Source of the DNA: Beijerinckiaceae bacterium | GTDB lineage: Bacteria > Pseudomonadota > Alphaproteobacteria > Rhizobiales > Beijerinckiaceae | Assembly: GCA_947455285.1 (NCBI GenBank) | Contig: CANGOK010000211.1 | Span: forward strand, 1-5,706 | Direction: 5' to 3' | Length of the DNA: 5,706 nucleotides | In this document: piece after piece, positions 4,170-5,706 of the stretch | How the letters are laid out: every line of letters begins with the position of its first letter | How positions within the stretch are numbered: position 1 is the first letter of the stretch | The notes under the pieces: model-generated | The model's database searches: none | Seen by the model: the letters and a program-made list of their open reading frames with translations, nothing else | What the model was told of the DNA's origin: nothing | Translations under genes and position numbers: made by a program

Positions 4170-5165
4170 TCAGGGCCATTCGGTCTTCATGAAAGTGACG
4201 AGCCAGTCAGGCAGCGGCAGAACAGCCGCCACCTGATCCATGCTCATGGACAAAAGCACGGCTCCGACGAGTGAAACCGCCGTCGAGATCCAGACCTTGC
4301 GACCGAAGACTTCATGGTCGCGGTTCATCACATAGCTGAAGAAAAAGCGCAGCACGAGCGACAGGCGCTGGATCGGCTGCACCACGGTCACAGGCGCGAC
4401 CGACAGGGCGAGATAACGGAACATCTGCGAGAGCATGACGGTCACGCCGCTGGCGATGAACCAGTTGCGTGTCTTCGCGTCGAGCTTCCGCACCTGATTA
4501 AGCTGGCCCGGAACGAAGGCGAAGAGCGAAATGAAGAGCGCAGCCGCAAGATAGGAGATGAACCCGCCCGCAAGGCCACCGGCCATGCCAAGGTTGGCGT
4601 CGCGCAGGGCGAGGCGCACAATGATCGGGCTGAGCCCATAGCCTGTGCCAGAAAGCACAGCGAAGAGATAGCCTTCAAAATATTTGGGCTGAAAGCCGCT
4701 CTTTGATTCAAGCTCAGGCGCCTTCTTTCGGGCTGCGCGCAAATCGCCAACCATGGTGACGAGCGGGCCGCCGACGACCAGAAGGATGCCAAGCACGCGC
4801 ATAGGCGTCAGCTTCTCATCAAGGAACAACACGGCGAGCGCCAGCGTGATGACGATGTCCGACTGCGAAGCAGGTCCCTGCAGATTGGCGCCGATCGCCT
4901 TTGACGCGCGATAGTTGCAATAGCGGCCCCAGACGAAATGCAGCACGCCAGCGACTGAAAACAGGAAGATCGTATACCCAGACAATTGCGCGAAAACGCC
5001 CAATTGGTCGAAGACGAGCAGCGGCAGAAAGAACAGCGGCACGCCCATGGGAACGGTGATGGCCATGGCCTGCGCGACCGTGCCCGTGATCACGCCACGC
5101 CGGGTCGTCGCATTATTGAGCGCGAAGAAGGTGGCTGCGAGAAACGAAAGAAAAGCTCCTAGCAA
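4170..5165 (-). CDS. EamA/DMT-family membrane transporter
   Basis: This 331-residue protein belongs to the drug/metabolite transporter superfamily, whose members are inner-membrane exporters or importers of small metabolites. It shows two tandem five-helix EamA repeats. The first (about 3-140) ends in the usual LFLDEKLTPMRVLGILLVVGG block. A basic, charged cytoplasmic linker (141-160) follows, and the second repeat (about 163-310) contains VAPVTVVQPIQRLSLV before the last helices. Approximate helices are 3-20, 30-52, 62-82, 103-116, 121-140, 164-184, 194-218, 233-250, 256-279 and 291-309. The substrate cannot be inferred. The start is TTG 5165: a GGAAGGA site lies 8 nt upstream, the next in-frame Met is residue 34, and the nearby ATGs are out of frame. 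The start lies 4 bp after the stop of the VOC gene, indicating one transcript and translational coupling. Confidence 0.88.
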   Translation of the reverse strand: MLGAFLSFLAATFFALNNATTRRGVITGTVAQAMAITVPMGVPLFFLPLLVFDQLGVFAQLSGYTIFLFSVAGVLHFVWGRYCNYRASKAIGANLQGPASQSDIVITLALAVLFLDEKLTPMRVLGILLVVGGPLVTMVGDLRAARKKAPELESKSGFQPKYFEGYLFAVLSGTGYGLSPIIVRLALRDANLGMAGGLAGGFISYLAAALFISLFAFVPGQLNQVRKLDAKTRNWFIASGVTVMLSQMFRYLALSVAPVTVVQPIQRLSLVLRFFFSYVMNRDHEVFGRKVWISTAVSLVGAVLLSMSMDQVAAVLPLPDWLVTFMKTEWP

Positions 5166-5169
5166 AACA

Positions 5170-5706
5170 TCATTCCTTCCGGTCGCGCCGCATGGGCTCG
5201 CTCATGCGCCAATTCAATTCGTCTTGCCCCGCCGCATAGCTGAAGATGGCCTGCGCGGGATTGCGATTGATGAGTTGGCGGCCAAACATCGGGTGAGTCA
5301 TGGAGCGTATTTCATGATCGAGCGGGAAGACCTCCGCGCCGCTCGCCATGTCGGGAATGGAGAGGATCTGATATTGCCACTGGCTCGATTCCTTGATGCG
5401 AAGCCCCATCGCCTTCATGCGGTCGTACGGCCCTGAAAAATCGGCGAGATAGAACTGCACGTGATGATCTAGGCAGGCGGGCTTGGGCGCATCGCATTCA
5501 GCGAAGATCATGGTCTGATGATGCCCGCAGGAAACGCGCGCCTCACCATTCGCATATTTTGATACAGCGCCCATGACCTCGCGATAGAACCGCGCAATGG
5601 GTTCAGCCGCGCCGCGCGCCACTTCGAAACGCACGAAAGACATCAGCAGGCGATAGGGACCGAAGCGCTGTCGATCGGGCGCATAGCAGTCAAAGCGATT
5701 GCCCCA
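5170..5706 (-). CDS. VOC (glyoxalase-fold) protein, 5'-truncated by the window edge
   Basis: The frame is open from the right edge to TGA 5172-5170, giving 178 visible residues plus the stop. Its first residues (WGNRFDCYAPD) look like the end of a VOC domain, which typically closes with D-x-x-GNR followed by a strand. After the linker FGPYRLL a second VOC domain begins with the strand SFVRFEVARG, a helix (AAEPIARFYREVMGA) and a second half starting LDHHVQFYLADFSGPYDRMKAMGL. That is the beta-alpha-beta-beta-beta repeat of glyoxalase, dioxygenase and resistance proteins. A two-domain protein is therefore likely. An ATG at 5643 lies inside the open frame at a strand start and is probably an internal Met. 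Metal ligands cannot be assigned reliably, and the substrate is unknown. It is immediately followed by the transporter gene, suggesting a shared small-molecule role. Confidence 0.7.
   Translation of the reverse strand, partial: WGNRFDCYAPDRQRFGPYRLLMSFVRFEVARGAAEPIARFYREVMGAVSKYANGEARVSCGHHQTMIFAECDAPKPACLDHHVQFYLADFSGPYDRMKAMGLRIKESSQWQYQILSIPDMASGAEVFPLDHEIRSMTHPMFGRQLINRNPAQAIFSYAAGQDELNWRMSEPMRRDRKE
5174..5180 (-). promoter_or_regulatory. Ribosome binding site for the TTG start of the transporter gene
   Basis: GGAAGGA on the minus strand lies within the last codons of the VOC gene and ends 8 nt before TTG 5165. Two ATGs (5173 and 5170) lie too close to it and read ATG-ATG-TTT-TGC-TAG in another frame, a four-codon mini-frame overlapping the real start. 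The spacing therefore supports TTG initiation. Confidence 0.6.

Noticed and set aside
5641..5643. ATG 5643 as the start of the VOC gene
   Set aside because: The frame stays open to the edge with domain-like sequence upstream, and I see no clear ribosome site before this ATG.
1..5706. Mobile element, CRISPR array or RNA gene
   Set aside because: I found no transposase or integrase frame, no regularly spaced repeats, no long terminal inverted repeats and no tRNA-like cloverleaf on reading both strands.

Overview
The window is GC-rich (roughly 60-65% by eye), with strong G/C preference at third codon positions. It contains a CcrM-type GANTC adenine methyltransferase, a GTTC-N7-GTTC SOS box and a candidate CtrA site. 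Together these point to an alphaproteobacterium, most likely a member of the Hyphomicrobiales (Rhizobiales), and to chromosomal rather than mobile DNA. I see no tRNA, rRNA, CRISPR array, insertion sequence or prophage gene, and no gene-free stretch longer than about 140 bases.

Layout from left to right. (1) A left-edge fragment on the minus strand (1-206) is the N-terminus of a probable family 2-like glycosyltransferase. (2) A 140-bp divergent control region (207-346) holds a perfect DnaA box with a second near-match, a -35-like hexamer, and a GTTC-N7-GTTC LexA box placed over the presumed -10. (3) A PA0069-family (SplB-like) radical SAM protein follows (347-1498, plus). (4) A small protein of unknown function with one C-terminal membrane segment lies on the minus strand (1499-2020). 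Its stop codon directly abuts the stop of the radical SAM gene. (5) A divergent region (2021-2191) carries an 8-bp-arm dyad and a TTGACA promoter element. (6) rnhB, RNase HII, spans 2192-2845 (plus) and ends in a probable intrinsic terminator. (7) ccrM, the cell-cycle-regulated GANTC methyltransferase, spans 2979-4157 (plus) and is preceded by a candidate CtrA site. (8) On the minus strand an apparently co-translated pair follows: a VOC (glyoxalase-fold) protein entering from the right edge (5170-5706), then a ten-helix EamA/DMT transporter (4170-5165) with a TTG start.

The plus-strand genes share a DNA-maintenance theme: a candidate repair radical SAM enzyme, RNase HII removing ribonucleotides, and CcrM marking replicated DNA. 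The least expected combination is in the radical SAM gene. It has a LexA-type box at its promoter, a neighbouring DnaA box, and a protein C-terminus (QMSLF) that resembles the beta-sliding-clamp-binding pentapeptide. Taken together these suggest an SOS-controlled, replisome-linked repair enzyme. The sequence motifs are seen directly; the functional link is inference. The minus-strand VOC-EamA pair looks like a separate small-molecule module with no obvious link to the DNA genes.
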